NCBI GenBank assembly: GCA_001247695.2
Contig: LGRX02028917.1
Span: 1 to 15,856 of the forward strand
Length of the DNA stretch: 15,856 nt
Source: Cymbomonas tetramitiformis
Lineage: Eukaryota > Chlorophyta > Pyramimonadophyceae > Pyramimonadales > Pyramimonadaceae
Direction: 5' to 3'
A program made the position numbers and the translations under genes. The notes under the pieces were generated by a model that saw only the letters and a list, made by a program, of their open reading frames with translations, was not told where the DNA came from and did no database searches. Below are positions 1-8,058 of this stretch, one piece after another; positions within the stretch are counted from its first letter, which is position 1; every line of letters starts with the position of its first letter.

Positions 1-2
1 CC

Positions 3-605
3 GTGGCCACGGAAATTGAGACGGCTAAGGTGATGGAGGACGCGGTTCTCCACGACACCATCGCCCGCAAGGTGGCGTTGGAGATGGGACACCGACAACG
101 GCAAGCTCCACCACGTAGCGCCCCGGCTAGTCGGCCTAGGTGGCCTCCGAGGAGGCCTGCGTTGGCGGCCCTCACGTGGGAGCCGGGGACTGCCGGGAAT
201 GACTCGGCAACAGCGGCTCCTGTGGATGTAAGCACAGCGGCGACCCAAGGATCCCGGCCGGCACCTGCGGTGAGGGAACGGCCCTGTTTTGCATGTGGCA
301 GTCTCGAGCACTTGGTGGCCAATTGCACGGACGAGAAGAAGCTGGCCATCTGGAAGGCCAACGCCCCGGCGCGATTGGCGCGAAGGCCAGGGCAAGTGGC
401 GGCTTGCGTAGAAGTCATTGAGGAGAGAGTCGAGGAGGATTCCCTCAATCCGGAAGAGCTGGAAACGATGGAGGAGATCCTCGCTCTGGCGGATGCTGAC
501 GTGGACCTCTATGGGGATCTGTGTGCCATGTGTGACATCACGAACACCGAGGATCCAGCTTTTCGGAGTGGGGAGCCGACAGGGGCTCCCGGGCAAGAGG
601 AGTAA
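3..605 (+). CDS. LTR-retrotransposon Gag, C-terminal part (partial)
   Basis: The frame is open to the left window edge and ends at a TAA, so this is the 3' part of a longer gene; the GTG at position 3 is only the first codon seen and not a true start. Residues 95-108 hold a CCHC zinc knuckle, CX2CX4HX4C (C95, C98, H103, C108), the nucleic-acid-binding motif of retroelement nucleocapsids. It is preceded by a Pro/Arg-rich basic stretch (about 31-55), usual for Gag C-termini, and followed by an acidic tail (about 135-175) rich in Glu and Asp with a lone CxxC near residue 173. By family knowledge such a protein packages element RNA in a cytoplasmic particle. The capsid domain would lie upstream of the window. 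No protease, reverse transcriptase or integrase follows, so the element is incomplete, rearranged or of an unusual layout. Confident on the knuckle, less so on the retrotransposon class. Confidence 0.7.
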   Translation: MATEIETAKVMEDAVLHDTIARKVALEMGHRQRQAPPRSAPASRPRWPPRRPALAALTWEPGTAGNDSATAAPVDVSTAATQGSRPAPAVRERPCFACGSLEHLVANCTDEKKLAIWKANAPARLARRPGQVAACVEVIEERVEEDSLNPEELETMEEILALADADVDLYGDLCAMCDITNTEDPAFRSGEPTGAPGQEE

Positions 606-646
606 ATCTCCATCGACCCCGTGGACAGAGGCAGCCCTATACCAAT

Positions 647-3181
647 GTGGCAGCCCGTCCTTCATGGCCCTCGCGGACGTCACGTGACGAGGCCACCGCC
701 TGTACCCCGACAAAGCCCGTCTCACCGCGAGTGCAGCATGCCCCGCCAGTGAGCACAGAGGCTTCATCAGATTCACCCCATGGTGTGGCCGCACGGCCCC
801 CCTCCACCGTCAGCCCGAGGCCCCGTTCATCACGGATTGCCTTCAGTGGCCGAGAGCGCGCACGGCGCGCTACCATTTTGAGCAGACGGCCCCTCTCAGT
901 GGAGAATTCCCCCCCTGCTCAGGGATCATTGACTCCACCGATAGCCCCACCGACAGCACATTCTTGTTGGGAGACTTACTGTGCCGAACACGGTATCCCG
1001 ATTGACCGCGGTAATGTTGATGGACCTCCCCCACGCATCCGAGCTCATCAAGCGGCACCAGTAGTTCAGCCCAGCGACTACAAGGATCTGCATCTGGCTG
1101 CACCAGGGACCTCCGAGGTGTACCAGAGTTCCTTGGCGGACCAGCGTAGGCGGTTGACATCGTGGTGCTGGAGAAGTCCGGCTGGGGCTACCTCTGAAAG
1201 TGTCCTACTACGACAACTACGCATGACCCTCAAGAAGAAGTCCCCGGCAGAGGCACACAAGATGGCTGAGCACAGTCGCCGCCATGCTACACGACGTCCC
1301 GCGACTACTCCTTTCAGCCGTCGCCAACGGAAGTACGAGTTGGACGAGCTTATACTCGCCCGCTTGCGCGGTCGCATGGGCGGCACATTGGGCTTGGCCT
1401 GGGCAGAGTTGAGCCCACGCGAGCAACGTCGGGCTGTGGAGCAAGAATACGGGCCGAAGACGAATGTACCGCAAGAAGGCCGACCTTGGGAGACGATTGG
1501 CCTCCGTCGCCTTCGACGGCGTCAAGCATCTGCGGCGATATCGATACAGCAAGCCTATCGCTTGTGGCGACGTCGGCGGGCACAACGAGCGCAGGACACT
1601 CCCCTTGACTCCCATGCGCTCAAGACGGCCCCAGCGTGGACCACGGCAGCCCAGCGGGTCAAGCAGTACGGCAAGGCGGTCGTGCAGGCTGTGTTCGGAC
1701 GCGTCCGACGGGCACACCCACCTCCCAATCCTACCCCCCTCAAACCAGACGAGACGGTTCTCGCAACAACTCTGGGATCGAGCCCCTCGGATCTAACCTA
1801 CAGCACCGATGAGTCCGAGATGGAGATCCATTGCAGCCAGTACCGGTTGCAGCAGCACCGTGAGCTGTCCTCGGAGGAGAATACGCCTAACCGCCGTTCG
1901 AAGCCTTCGAGGAGTGGGAGGAAGCGCACGACGTTGGACCAACGGGTGAAGGCCTGGAGGAAGGAGGAATCTGCACGTCTTGCTGCTTGGGAGGCCCTGA
2001 GCGTGACCCGACAACCGGTGGGCGAATCCGAGGAGGAGCTGAGTATGACCCAGCAGCTGGCGGGCGGATCGGGCAGCATACCGCCAACGTGCAACCAACA
2101 TGTTGTATCCTGCTCCAGTCTGCCCGAGGAGGAGCTGAACATGACCCAGCAGCTGGCGGGTGAACCTAACAGCCCGTGCCGGCATGCATCCAGTCCGGCC
2201 GAGCATGCAACATGCCCGCCTGAGCATGCGACCAGCTCGGTGGGGCATGCAGTGGGGCATGCCCCGGGGCATGCGGGGCATGCGGGGCATGCGGGGCATG
2301 CAACACGGCCGACTGAGCATGCAACCAGCTCAGTGGGGCATGCAGTGGGGCATGCCCCGGGGCATACGCTGGGGCATGCGGGGCATGCAACACGGCCGAC
2401 TGAGCATGCAACTAGCTCAGTGGGGCATGCAGTGGGGCATGCCCCGGGGCATACGCTGGGGCATGCGGGGCATGCAACATGGCCGACTGAGCATGCAATC
2501 AGCTCAGTGGGGCATGCAGTGAGGCATGCCCCGGGGCATGCGGGGCATGCGGGGCATACGGGGCATGCGACATGCCAGCCTGTGCATGCGACCAGCTCAG
2601 TGGGGCATGCAGCGGGGCATGCAGCGGGGCATGCGGGGCATGCGGGGCATGCGGGGCATGCGGGGCAAGCAACGCGGCCAGCTGAGCATGCAACCTGTAT
2701 CGCTGAGCAGGCGACGCACCTGGTCCAGCGTGCAACGCGCCCGGCCCGGCATGCATCCAATGGGTCCCAGCCGCTGGAAAGCGGGTCAGACAGCGACTCC
2801 ACGCATGTCAGCGCTACCGACAGTGGCACTACCCACGTCAGCGCCACCGACGTTGGCGCCACCGACAGCGACACGACCCACGTCAGTGCCACAGACAGCG
2901 ACACCACTCACGTCAGCGACACCAACAGTGACACTACCCACGTCAGCCCCACTGATAGTGATACCACTCACGTCAGTGCCTCGACCAACGCCACCATCAC
3001 ACTGAGAAATAAACGCGGTAAACCGGTGGTAAAATGTGGTAAACTGGTGGTAAAATATGGTAAATTGGTGTTTTACCACCATTATACTAATAGTGGCGAT
3101 ATAAATCCCGTGGGTAATTTCCTATTGGCAGTTGGCGTTTTTGTTACCGCGATTTTACCACATTTACTTATAGCGCGGTAA
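647..3181 (+). CDS. Long repeat-rich basic ORF with IQ motif; 3' end made by transposon insertion
   Basis: An uninterrupted 844-codon frame; it is actually open from 536 in the -1 frame relative to the Gag ORF, and 647 is a GTG, so the true start is unknown and there is no clear ATG. Residues 1-450 are Arg/Ser/Pro-rich and basic. An IQ-like calmodulin-binding motif (IQ...R....R) sits at about 300-310 in an Arg-rich helix-like segment. Residues ~448-505 hold three versions of a short motif (best copies EEELSMTQQLAG and EEELNMTQQLAG). Residues ~511-705 are a Gly-His-Ala repeat block and ~714-783 a TDSDTTHVSA-type repeat. From about residue 784 the frame runs into the inverted terminal repeat of the downstream transposon, so the last ~60 residues and the TAA are transposon-derived. 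I do not recognise the family. It follows Gag directly, so it may be an extra ORF of that retroelement; it carries no protease or polymerase motif. Coding status is plausible from length, but the repeats also keep other frames open. Confidence 0.5.
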   Translation: MAARPSWPSRTSRDEATACTPTKPVSPRVQHAPPVSTEASSDSPHGVAARPPSTVSPRPRSSRIAFSGRERARRATILSRRPLSVENSPPAQGSLTPPIAPPTAHSCWETYCAEHGIPIDRGNVDGPPPRIRAHQAAPVVQPSDYKDLHLAAPGTSEVYQSSLADQRRRLTSWCWRSPAGATSESVLLRQLRMTLKKKSPAEAHKMAEHSRRHATRRPATTPFSRRQRKYELDELILARLRGRMGGTLGLAWAELSPREQRRAVEQEYGPKTNVPQEGRPWETIGLRRLRRRQASAAISIQQAYRLWRRRRAQRAQDTPLDSHALKTAPAWTTAAQRVKQYGKAVVQAVFGRVRRAHPPPNPTPLKPDETVLATTLGSSPSDLTYSTDESEMEIHCSQYRLQQHRELSSEENTPNRRSKPSRSGRKRTTLDQRVKAWRKEESARLAAWEALSVTRQPVGESEEELSMTQQLAGGSGSIPPTCNQHVVSCSSLPEEELNMTQQLAGEPNSPCRHASSPAEHATCPPEHATSSVGHAVGHAPGHAGHAGHAGHATRPTEHATSSVGHAVGHAPGHTLGHAGHATRPTEHATSSVGHAVGHAPGHTLGHAGHATWPTEHAISSVGHAVRHAPGHAGHAGHTGHATCQPVHATSSVGHAAGHAAGHAGHAGHAGHAGQATRPAEHATCIAEQATHLVQRATRPARHASNGSQPLESGSDSDSTHVSATDSGTTHVSATDVGATDSDTTHVSATDSDTTHVSDTNSDTTHVSPTDSDTTHVSASTNATITLRNKRGKPVVKCGKLVVKYGKLVFYHHYTNSGDINPVGNFLLAVGVFVTAILPHLLIAR
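2181..2757 (+). repeat. GGGGCATGC 9-bp repeat block (Gly-His-Ala repeats)
   Basis: More than fifteen copies of the 9-mer GGGGCATGC, each containing the palindrome GCATGC, are arranged singly, in runs of up to four to six, and within a higher-order unit of about 80 bp (for example the near-identical units starting near 2300 and 2383). In the plus-strand long ORF they encode GHA triplets (VGHAVGHAPGHAGHAGHA type) separated by TRPTEHATSS linkers, so histidine recurs every three residues. Because the period is divisible by three, several other frames, including a 369-codon minus-strand frame, are open too. The block is bracketed by CCGGCATGCATCCA-type sequence at both ends (about 2179 and 2746). 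Confidence 0.9.
2788..2985 (+). repeat. 30-bp minisatellite encoding TDSDTTHVSA-type repeats
   Basis: Six to seven imperfect 30-bp units with a consensus resembling CACCGACAGCGACACCACTC followed by ACGTCAGTGC. They read in the long ORF as a 10-residue Asp/Ser/Thr/His repeat (DSGTTHVSAT, DSDTTHVSAT, NSDTTHVSPT and variants). One unit is partial, giving a 5-residue phase slip (DVGAT). The transposon begins 12 bp after this block. Confidence 0.9.
2998..3072 (+). repeat. Left terminal inverted repeat
   Basis: Begins CACACTGAGAA and continues with GGTAAA-containing sequence. The stretch around 3036-3072 (GTGGTAAACTGGTGGTAAAA and onward) matches the reverse complement of the right end closely after a ~12-bp gap. 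It lies inside the C-terminal codons of the long plus-strand ORF. Confidence 0.85.
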
Positions 3182-3340
3182 TTATATATTATTGTTTACC
3201 ATTGCTGTATATAATTTACCATGGTACCCCCCTACGACCGGTAAATTGACCCCCAATGGTAAAATTACCACATATGACCGGTAAATTGATCCCCAATGGT
3301 AAAATTACCACATATTACCGGTAAGTTTACCACGGTATGA
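3016..3340. repeat. Left subterminal GGTAAA/TTTACC motif array with a 40-bp tandem repeat
   Basis: At least nine GGTAAA copies on the plus strand and about five in the opposite orientation. A 40-bp unit containing GACCGGTAAATTGA and CCAATGGTAAAATTACCACA is present twice, from about 3235 and 3275, with the start of a third at 3315. Arrays of this kind are the binding sites of the accessory transposition protein (TnpA in En/Spm); here that role is inferred from position and repetition alone. The stretch 3181-3576 has no convincing gene. Confidence 0.8.
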
Positions 3341-3351
3341 CCACGGTTGGA

Positions 3352-3408
3352 CACGTGGCAGGCAGGATGCACTGTGATACGGACACGTGTGCAAGATTAG
3401 TGCACGTG
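3352..3408. promoter_or_regulatory. Cluster of three G-boxes (CACGTG)
   Basis: CACGTG occurs at 3352-3357, 3384-3389 and 3403-3408; the outer two are in the context CACGTGGCA and the first two follow GA (GACACGTG). G-box/ABRE elements bind bZIP and bHLH factors in plants. They lie just inside the left subterminal array, downstream of the transposase stop, so they may serve outward transcription or be incidental. Function is inference. Confidence 0.4.
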
Positions 3409-3576
3409 GCAATCAGGCACGGAATGTTACATAACTGTTACCAGATATGCTAGGTAGGTAAGTATGTGGCTTGGCAAGTGCCGGCCCCGTCCTGGGCTTT
3501 GCAAGTAAGGTCACACTAGAAGCAATAAGGAGAGAGGAAGGAAGGACGCATGCTGCTGGTTTCTAGCTTGCCGTTG

Positions 3577-4679
3577 CTAAGGTCTTGAGCATCGTGCAGA
3601 TTTCATTCCTGGCCAAAGGTAGATGGCGTGGAGGGGGATTTTAAATCCCGGAGGACGGTGGCAGATACACTTGGTCTCAAGGCGTGACGCCGGCATCAGC
3701 AGGGTATGTTTGGCATCCTCGTTCAAGACAAAGACGGCACGGCTGTTCATGCGCGCGTTTTTGATAGTCGGGTATGCCGTCACCATGGCTAGACGGCACA
3801 CCGCGCAATGTGTGGCCGGGTCCCATATCAGATAGTAAGCTTCCACGCGGCCGTATTCAAATGCATCGGCTTCAGAGGATGCTAAGGCTACGTTGTAGGA
3901 GATTCTGGTTACTGCCCTGGTGTACATCGTGGACGTGAAGTCCTCGTCGCCGTGCCGCATTCGTGGGAAACATAGGACGTCCAAGGCGTCCCGTTCTAGC
4001 TCGTATCGCTCACCGTGCATGGCACGCAAGGAAGCCGCCAGGCCCGGCAGCAGCCTTCCTTCCGCATCGGCGCTTAGCGCGGATACAGCCACGCCACCGC
4101 GGATGATGTGATGACCGACATCCATGAAGTGACACGCGAGCCCCGGGTCATCGCGGAAACCCGGGCCGTCCTCTTTCACCGAGTGCGCGACATAGTCTGG
4201 AAGGAACCGGATCCCGGGGTACAAGTGGGCCATGTCATCTACACGGTCTTTCAGCAAGTAGGCGTTACCGATGCATGAATCGATGGCCTTCCCCCCCACC
4301 GGCTCCGGCACCACCCCCTTCGCCTCCCCCAACAGGCGCTCCACCCATAGCTCGATGTTGGAGCTGACAACGCCTACCTTCTCCTCTTGCTTGCACAAGA
4401 GTACCACGGCTAGGCGTAGATTCAGCGTCAGCATGTTCATAGGGCACTCGTTCTCAATAATGACTGCGAACTCCCTCATACGCAGCTCCGCTTGTGCGCG
4501 AGCCTCTGCGCGGTCTTCGATTGTGCCGGCGCACACCTGCCGGATGAAATATATCACAGCCTCCCTCAGCTTCCACCAAGCCCTGTCCAACTCTCGGTTG
4601 AGACTCCACAGGACGTCCATGAATACCAGCGGGCTGAATATCAAAATGAAGTTGAGCCAGTCCTCCATAGTGTAGTTCC
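3577..4679 (-). CDS. Tnp2-like transposase, C-terminal exon
   Basis: Encodes the C-terminal part of a CMC/Tnp2 transposase. The exon begins at 4679 after a TTTGTTTGCAG acceptor, giving the in-frame junction residues G-NYTMEDW, and ends with TAG at 3577-3579. The segment ENECPMNMLTLNL...VGVVSSNIELWVERLLGEAKG corresponds to the Tnp2 block usually written as NxH..HL....GP...WM(Y/F)PFER..G.LK; the Glu of WVER is the best candidate for the last acidic catalytic residue. The C-terminal ~130 residues include FEYGRVEAYYLI and a CAVCRLA segment, like the small C-terminal domain that follows the core in these proteins. Several Cys and His occur near the end (CICHRP), but no clear finger is formed. A second start at 4731 would read through the intron and is not preferred. 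Confidence 0.75.
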
Positions 4680-4842
4680 CTGCAAACAAACCAAGCGTTT
4701 CGGGCGACATCAGCATGCATGCACCGTTCATTCAATCAATGGTCAACCCATACAACGGGCGGGCCTATGCACACAATTCACGTAGATCTCGCATGCATGG
4801 GAAGAACAGCTTTCCTGCAATCATGCCTGCCAGCACACCTAC
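4680..4842 (-). other. Intron of transposase (163 nt)
   Basis: The minus-strand donor is GCAG|GTAGGT (intron starts 4842) and the acceptor TTTGTTTGCAG| (intron ends 4680). The upstream exon ends one base into a codon and the downstream exon supplies the two following bases, so the phase-1 junction keeps the frame and avoids the upstream ATGs of the next ORF. Agreement of boundary signals, phase and family order makes this the best-supported intron in the window. Confidence 0.75.
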
Positions 4843-5572
4843 CTGCATATTGCACCACGTCCTGGTACTCACGGGGCATGTCGTGCGGGGCACACAGCCC
4901 TTTGCCGTTCTTCTGTAGCTGCTGTAGCTGCGCGGCGTTGAAGTAGCACGTGTCATCGCAGTTGGGCACCTTGTGGCGGAACATCTTCACAGTACTCTTC
5001 ACGACACCGAAGGTCATACAGTGCATGAAAGGCAGCACGTATGCCGACATGGCGGTGAAATATTCCAGGGCCTCCAGGGGACCCTTACCGTAGCGCCCGG
5101 TCCGCATGGGATCAGCGCCCTCCTGGGTTAGCTTGACTAGTTCCTGGTGATCCTCCTGGGTTAATAGCACCGACGGGTCCCAGGCATGAACCGTCTCCCC
5201 GTCCGGTAAATAGCTTTGTGCGATAGGCTTGGCATAGCCTAGGCAATACATCCCACCAGTTGGTCCGGGGGTGCCCTCCCACAGGCTCAGGTAATCGTTG
5301 CGTCTGGCAGCCACCGGAGTGAACCTTCCCAGATCGTTCCGCGCAACGGTGTCACAGTAGCACAGCACCAGAAACACACTGAACTTATCATGCCACTTGC
5401 CAAAGTAACCATCGTATACTCGGAACGGCGTGCCTTTGTCGTCAGCGTGCCCGTCGCGTAACTCCTTGAGCTCCTTCACGAGGCGCTCTTGGATCACGTC
5501 ATTGTTCTTCCAGTGCTGCCTAGGGCCCGGAACCACAATTACGAGCCCGGTAAATTCCATCCTAACCCGATC
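4843..5572 (-). CDS. Tnp2-like transposase, central (catalytic-core) exon
   Basis: Starts at 5572 after the acceptor GTTCGCAG (codon-aligned, phase 0) and ends at 4843 before GTAGGT. The exon opens with RMEFTGLVIVVPGPRQHW, which matches the Tnp2 block (L.L.IPGP) that begins the central catalytic region, followed by a typical helix (IQERLVKELKELRDG). A Cys-containing middle (CYCD, GGMYCLGYAKPI) parallels the zinc-binding insertion. Near the end is YFTAMSAYVLPFMHCMTFGVVKSTVKMF, matching the conserved Tnp2 block (V.D.MH...LGV.K); here the position before MH is PF and not the Asp common in plant En/Spm proteins, a variant to check against related families. The earlier start at 5617 would read intron sequence. 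Confidence 0.75.
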
Positions 5573-6086
5573 CTGCGAACACCCGCATGGATGCACCGTC
5601 AGTCCTCCCTTCCTCAATCACCGGGAAGCCTTCACAGCCAGACACGCTAGCAGGTGTACAACCTACGGCACGCAAGGCGGGACGCAGTGCTCCTTGCATA
5701 CGCCTACACTGCAGAAGCAGACCAGCAGCAGGGGACCACCTGCATGCGTTACACTGGTTAGCCTTATTCTAGTAACAAGGCACATCGCAACGGTTCGAGT
5801 TGCAGATTGTGGCGGCGTGTACCCGAGGGTGCAGGTCCGCGCTCCGCATCGCTCCGAACCTCGTGGACCATCCCCTGCACCGTGCGCGCCACATTCCCAC
5901 CATTACGCCCGGTGGTGTGTCCCCACCCTCACGTGCAACGCATCGTTTGCACCATAGCGCTGTTCAGGTCAGCCATTTCATTCAACATACATCAAGGGGA
6001 GGGGGGGGCTTGGTTGTAGTAGGAGTGCTGGGTGTCGGCTGGACTCACTGTTTGTCGTGCTTCTTCGCCCGTGCGTCATCCTCACC
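5573..6086 (-). other. Unresolved interval between transposase exons
   Basis: No minus-strand frame here gives a convincing Tnp2 segment, yet the family needs about 40-70 residues (with the first catalytic Asp and the NLP...R block) between the exons on either side. The frame after the TAG at 6087-6089 stays open for 13 more codons (GEDDARAKKHDKQ) to a consensus donor GTGAGT at about 6047, and this short acidic/basic stretch is where the first catalytic Asp would be expected. Other donor-like (GTGAGG near 5930) and acceptor-like (ATGCAG, TGCAG near 5720-5740) sites exist, but I could not build a consistent small exon. The interval holds introns, a missed short exon, or deleted core sequence. 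Confidence 0.4.
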
Positions 6087-6947
6087 CTATTCCACAGCCA
6101 TTCCAGCCCGAACCATTCCAGGTTTCATGGGATCCGTGCTTTCTGTTTCCTGCAGCAGCCGGCCCCCAACCGTGCTGTGCTCGTTGATCCGCGCCACGTG
6201 CGGGCTGGTCATGACGCATGCGTTTGTAGGCGCTCTCGCCTGCATATCAGCACGCATCTTTGCAAACTTCGCATTGCGCATCCAGCGTCTGACTAGCCGT
6301 TTCACCGGGAAGTAGAAATAGTACTCCTGCGGGCGGTACACCTCACCCCGCGCCGTACGTGTCACACTGTATCTCTCCTCCTTGCACCACCCGACCGGCA
6401 CTCCCGCCGCATCCCACGCGATGGGAACCCCGCATTTCTCCTGCGCTGGTTTCTTGGTCTCTGCTGGAAACGTTCTGTGATACTTCGGACACACATGCAC
6501 TGCGTAGTCCCACACGGTCTCGGCACCAATCAGGCGTAGCATGTGCCAGCGCGACCCCGGTAAATTGGTGTTTGCTCCACCCAGCAGCATCTTCAAGATT
6601 TTCATGAACGTGTTGAAGTGCGCGTCTGTCCACTGCTGCCGCCGTTTCATGTCCAGCAAATACCACACAGCTTCCTGCAGCGTCACTCCGTGGGGGCTCG
6701 CCAGCCCATGCGTTAGAAGCGGATCCATCTTTTTGGGACTGAGTTCGGCCGACTCTGGCGCGTCCAATGTCTCCACTTTCGCTGGCTCCGGCGCGTCTAC
6801 CGTCACCGCTTTCCCTGCCTCCGGAGGGTCCACCGTCACCTCTTTCGCCGGCACCGGCGCGTACACCGTCACCTCTGCGTGATGAGCCAGCAGCAAGGCG
6901 GCCGCCTCTTCCACCTCGATTTCCATGCCCGCCTTTGCAGCTAGTTC
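6087..6947 (-). CDS. Tnp2-like transposase, N-terminal domain exon
   Basis: The exon is best started at 6947 after the acceptor CACTCGCAG, joining phase 0 to the upstream exon and reading ELAAKAG-MEIEVEE. Numbering from the ATG at 6926: residues 18-61 are four exact 11-residue repeats; 72-115 contain HGLASPHGVTLQEAVWYLLDMK, like the Tnp2 N-terminal helix; 122-153 read LPGSRWHMLRLIGAETVWDY...CPKYHRTF, matching the LP.S......G.....IHACPN.C block; C165 and C181 follow, and YFPVKRLVRRWMRNAKFAKM (205-224) matches the YFPL..RL.RLF....A..M block. The order and spacing of these blocks are the main support for the Tnp2 assignment. The frame is closed by a TAG at 6087-6089, just before the expected catalytic Asp region. 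Confidence 0.75.
   Translation of the reverse strand, partial: ELAAKAGMEIEVEEAAALLLAHHAEVTVYAPVPAKEVTVDPPEAGKAVTVDAPEPAKVETLDAPESAELSPKKMDPLLTHGLASPHGVTLQEAVWYLLDMKRRQQWTDAHFNTFMKILKMLLGGANTNLPGSRWHMLRLIGAETVWDYAVHVCPKYHRTFPAETKKPAQEKCGVPIAWDAAGVPVGWCKEERYSVTRTARGEVYRPQEYYFYFPVKRLVRRWMRNAKFAKMRADMQARAPTNACVMTSPHVARINEHSTVGGRLLQETESTDPMKPGMVRAGMAVE
6744..6875 (-). repeat. 33-bp tandem repeat (x4) coding an 11-residue Pro/Ala/Asp linker
   Basis: Four consecutive 11-residue units in the transposase: EVTVYAPVPAK, EVTVDPPEAGK, AVTVDAPEPAK, VETLDAPESAE. The length is kept exactly at 33 bp, so copy number can vary without loss of frame. It sits between the acidic N-terminal region and the conserved Tnp2 blocks and is probably a flexible linker. 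Confidence 0.85.
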
Positions 6948-7085
6948 CTGCGAGTGGCCGTCCCCTCCTGGCTTAGTTTCTGTGCATATTCTGCGTGCGC
7001 TGCATGCCCCTGCGCATGTTGCATGACGTACATACTACAATACGCACTACATGATGTTTCCACGTCCTGTCCGAGCAGGGCGTAC
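6948..7085 (-). other. Candidate intron of transposase (138 nt)
   Basis: Donor GAT|GTACGC (starts 7085) and acceptor CACTCGCAG| (ends 6948), both codon-aligned, so the frame continues as ...IPDFLYD-ELAAKAG. It removes two in-frame TAGs (after GNIM and shortly downstream). The donor is weaker than consensus at positions 5 and 6, so the exact site is less sure than that of the 4680-4842 intron. Confidence 0.5.
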
Positions 7086-8036
7086 ATCGTAAAGAAAGTC
7101 CGGGATGGAGAGGAGGTCCGCCTCCGCATCACCACCTTCGTCCGTCTCCTCCACGATGTCTTCTTCCGGGATGTCCGGCAAATCCAACACCTCCTCCCAG
7201 TATGCATTTTCGGCTGGGGTGGGGGCATCTGACGACCCCCCTTCCTCGCAATGGCACATTCCCATATATCCCACGGCCCGTGCGTCCGCCAGGTCGTGGT
7301 TCGTATCATTCCCATCTGCGCCGGCTCCTCCCACCAGGGTATACCGCATTCTCTTGTTGGGTATCCTCGCCTGCTGAGAATCATCATCCGCTGTTTCCGC
7401 AAACACTGGGGCCGCCTCCATCTGGTGGCCAGCGGAGATGGCAATGACCCGGTGCCTTTGATCAAACTGAACTCCCAGAGATTGCATGCGGCCTATGAGC
7501 ACGTCAATCCTTCCCTTGTGCTCCTTTCCGGCGCGCCCTACCTGATCAGGTATGCCCAGCGTGCACAAGTCGTCGGGGGTGAAGAGGGAGCGAATGCTTG
7601 GGCGCTTGATGTCACGGTAAGCGCGTTGCGCCAACTCCAGTAGCCGGGCGTCGGTCACGTGCCGGTTATCCCACGCGGTTGGGAGCTGCGCTGTTTGGCA
7701 CGTGACGGCTTCCCCCCCGGCTCGCCGTTTCCCCCGCGCGCCGTCCACCGGGCTCGCTCCCTCACCTGCTAGCTCTCTGGGGCCCACAGGCGGTCCCCGG
7801 AAGCTTGTTATCCGCATCCTATTATCGATCATGCACCCGAGAGTTGTCAATCTGTCAGCAAGCTGACCAAGCTAACGGAGCTTTGTGTCCTTTTGCGTCT
7901 TCGTGAGGCGGCCGCCGGCCTTCCTTGGGATCCATCCGATGTCCACACCAAACCGTGACACTTTGGGTGTCATGCTTTGCCCAATATCCAGGCTTTGCAG
8001 TTTACGCAGGATGACGGCGTCATCCAGTTCGGCCAT
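7086..8036 (-). CDS. Putative N-terminal exon of transposase, with in-frame TAG
   Basis: From the ATG at 8036 (MAELDDAVILRKLQSLDIG) the frame runs to a TAG at 7872-7874, and then, with no change of frame, stays open through 7086. Downstream of the TAG it encodes LGQLADRLTTLGCMIDNR, a basic region, a helix-rich middle (ARLLELAQRAYRDIKRPS) and a strongly acidic C-terminal stretch (EEVLDLPDIPEEDIVEETDE) like the acidic leader found before the first conserved block in many Tnp2 proteins. No database domain is recognised. The assignment to the same gene rests on frame continuity, strand, and phase-compatible splicing to the next exon. The TAG may be a nonsense mutation, or the ATG at 8036 may not be the start used. 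Confidence 0.45.
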
Positions 8037-8058
8037 CACCGCGCATACCTGCCGCAAA

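Noticed and set aside
536..605. Programmed -1 frameshift linking Gag to the long ORF
   Set aside because: The frames overlap in the right sense, but no heptamer in the correct X_XXY_YYZ register was found in the overlap; CCCGGGC at 588 is out of register.
1798..2907. 369-codon minus-strand Cys/Pro/Ala ORF
   Set aside because: It is the antisense reading of the 9-bp and 30-bp repeats, whose periods divisible by three keep several frames open; it has no non-repetitive coding content.
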